Source: Woeseiaceae bacterium | GTDB lineage: Bacteria; Pseudomonadota; Gammaproteobacteria; Steroidobacterales; Woeseiaceae | Assembly (NCBI GenBank): GCA_002728725.1 | Contig: PBVS01000007.1 | Location: forward strand, 28,694-36,957 | Length of the DNA stretch: 8,264 nt | Direction of reading: 5' to 3' | Part shown: positions 6,970-8,264 of the stretch, piece after piece | Position numbering within the stretch: the first letter of the stretch is position 1 | How the letters are laid out: each line of letters starts with the position of its first letter | Notes under the pieces: generated by a model | Databases searched by the model: none | What the model saw: the letters and a program-made list of their open reading frames with translations, nothing else | What the model was told of the DNA's origin: nothing | Position numbers and translations under genes: made by a program

Positions 6970-8264
6970 ATGCCCCTTCAAATAACACGATCGAATAACA
7001 TGTTTTCTCAATGTTTTTGTTTTGTCTGTGCCGCGGTGTTTCTTTTATTTAACAACGCAAAATCTCAGTATCTCGAATCCGAATCAATCCTCATTAAAGG
7101 TGGTTGGTATATTGATCTAACACAAATGAAAAAAGAGAAAAATCGAGGAATTCTTATTCAAGATGGATTAATTGTATCTTTGAATTATGAAGATCAAAAA
7201 TCCTTAAATAATTTAAGACAGATTAATTTGATGGACTCACAAACGATTTTACCAGGCATGATTGATATGCATGCCCATTATAATTTCGATTTGGTTGATC
7301 AGGGCCGGGTCGATGAGGTGAATTTTAACGGTATGATTTTTCTAGCTAACGGCGTTACATCCACATGGTCAGCAGGTGAATATAATCCGGAGAGAGTAAT
7401 AAAACATAGAGATTCAATTAATAAAGGAGACAAGATAGGTCCAAGAATATTCAATTCAGGTCCCTATTTTGGGGGTTTTAGATGCGAATACAGTGTTAAG
7501 GCTGCAGAGGATGACTGCGTAGCATGGCCGAATGATATTTCTGAACAAGAAATCAGAAATGAGGTGAATAAATGGGCGCAAAAAGGTGTGATCAGCATCA
7601 AGATTAAACAGGCAACCCCTGGTGAGGCAAAAATATTAATTGAAGAGGCACATAAGAATGGCATGACAACTGCAGCACATCTTGCGAATTATTACGGTGA
7701 GTATGATGTAGATCTTAGAGATGCCATTTTGATGGGATTAGACCGCGTTGAACATCAGATTACACTTGGGAATGGCGGCGAAAAGAGCAAAGAAATGGAT
7801 CAAATGATTGACCTGATGATAAAAAGGAAAATTTATTATGATGCTAATCTTCAGATGTATGGAGGGATAAATTTAAGAGCACAAATTCCAGATCTGGTTT
7901 GGACTGATGAATCAAAATATTTTACTCCATACACTCAATCCTTGTTAAAAGAGAGAGGTGATCCTCCTCCAGAATCTGAAGAAGCAGAATTTAATCAGCG
8001 AGTTTTAGAATTAATTACTTTCTTTGAAGAAGGAGGGCAAGATCTTATAATTGTGGGTACTGACGAGCCAGTGTATACCACCTTATTACCAGGATTTGCT
8101 TATCACAGAGAGCTATACGCAATGCAGTATTTTGGAATTCCCGCCATTAATATTATAAAGGCCGCAACAATCAATGCCGCAAAGTCACTGGGCATTGAAG
8201 ATATATTAGGTTCAATCGATGTTGGAAAAGAGGCAGATCTGGTAATTATAAATGGAGATCCAAT
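6970..8264 (+). CDS. Exported metal-dependent amidohydrolase, 3' end cut off
   Basis: The frame is open from ATG 6970 to the window end (431 full codons), so it is 3'-partial. It belongs to the amidohydrolase superfamily, in the imidazolonepropionase/Xaa-Pro-dipeptidase-like branch, which hydrolyses C-N bonds of cyclic or linear amides and dipeptides with one or two metals. Seen in order: a signal peptide (hydrophobic 16-27, likely cut after AKS at 32), the small N-terminal beta region, LPGMIDMHAHYN with HxH (H101, H103), SIKIK with the likely carbamylated metal-bridging lysine (K211, or K213), AAHLAN (H237), VEHQ (H262), GTDEP with the catalytic Asp (D365), then ATINAAKSLGIED and GSIDVGKEADLVIINGDP closing the beta region. 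All metal ligands are present and only the last few dozen residues should be missing. Two cysteines (C172, C183) sit in an inserted loop and might form a disulfide in the periplasm. The substrate cannot be deduced. The gene is divergent from the VasI-like gene. Confidence 0.92.
   Translation, partial: MPLQITRSNNMFSQCFCFVCAAVFLLFNNAKSQYLESESILIKGGWYIDLTQMKKEKNRGILIQDGLIVSLNYEDQKSLNNLRQINLMDSQTILPGMIDMHAHYNFDLVDQGRVDEVNFNGMIFLANGVTSTWSAGEYNPERVIKHRDSINKGDKIGPRIFNSGPYFGGFRCEYSVKAAEDDCVAWPNDISEQEIRNEVNKWAQKGVISIKIKQATPGEAKILIEEAHKNGMTTAAHLANYYGEYDVDLRDAILMGLDRVEHQITLGNGGEKSKEMDQMIDLMIKRKIYYDANLQMYGGINLRAQIPDLVWTDESKYFTPYTQSLLKERGDPPPESEEAEFNQRVLELITFFEEGGQDLIIVGTDEPVYTTLLPGFAYHRELYAMQYFGIPAINIIKAATINAAKSLGIEDILGSIDVGKEADLVIINGDP

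Noticed and set aside
7464..7664. Open minus-strand frame inside the amidohydrolase gene
   Set aside because: The plus strand here encodes the conserved lysine region of the amidohydrolase, so this frame is incidental.

Overview
The window is ordinary, gene-dense bacterial chromosome. It holds seven protein genes, two of them cut by the window edges, separated by short gaps of 14 to about 106 bases. The DNA is AT-rich by eye. The TypA protein is close to the proteobacterial (E. coli-like) form along its whole length. Together with Na+-coupled transporters, a thioredoxin-reductase-like ferredoxin-NADP reductase and compact spacing, this suggests a low-GC, possibly marine, gammaproteobacterium. 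That placement is inference from recalled family sequences, not from a search. No rRNA, tRNA, CRISPR array, insertion sequence or phage gene was seen.

Layout. (1) Bases 1-516, plus strand: C-terminal part of a sodium:solute symporter. (2) 578-2392, plus: complete typA/bipA translational GTPase, followed by a weak terminator-like hairpin. (3) 2457-5203, minus: a two-gene unit read in the order FAD-dependent amine/amino-acid oxidoreductase (DAO family, PuuB-like), then an NhaC-family transporter, 29 bases apart. (4) 5310-6335, plus: type-2 ferredoxin/flavodoxin-NADP+ reductase, divergent from the oxidoreductase, with a probable TTG start. (5) 6350-6868, minus: small exported protein of unproven function whose C-terminal two-thirds resembles the VasI/TagO type. 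(6) 6970 to the window end, plus: exported metal-dependent amidohydrolase, cut at its 3' end.

How the genes may work together. The only convincing functional pair is the oxidoreductase-NhaC unit. NhaC-superfamily members include amino-acid carriers as well as Na+/H+ antiporters, so the pair could import an amine or amino acid and oxidise it. The ferredoxin reductase supplies or withdraws low-potential electrons but has no evident partner here. The small exported protein and the exported amidohydrolase are divergent, both apparently envelope or periplasmic, and may share control sequences.

I did not find a convincing new multi-gene system. The most useful leads are the oxidoreductase-transporter pair, the VasI-like protein with no type VI secretion genes in view, and an exported amidohydrolase with an unusual cysteine pair.
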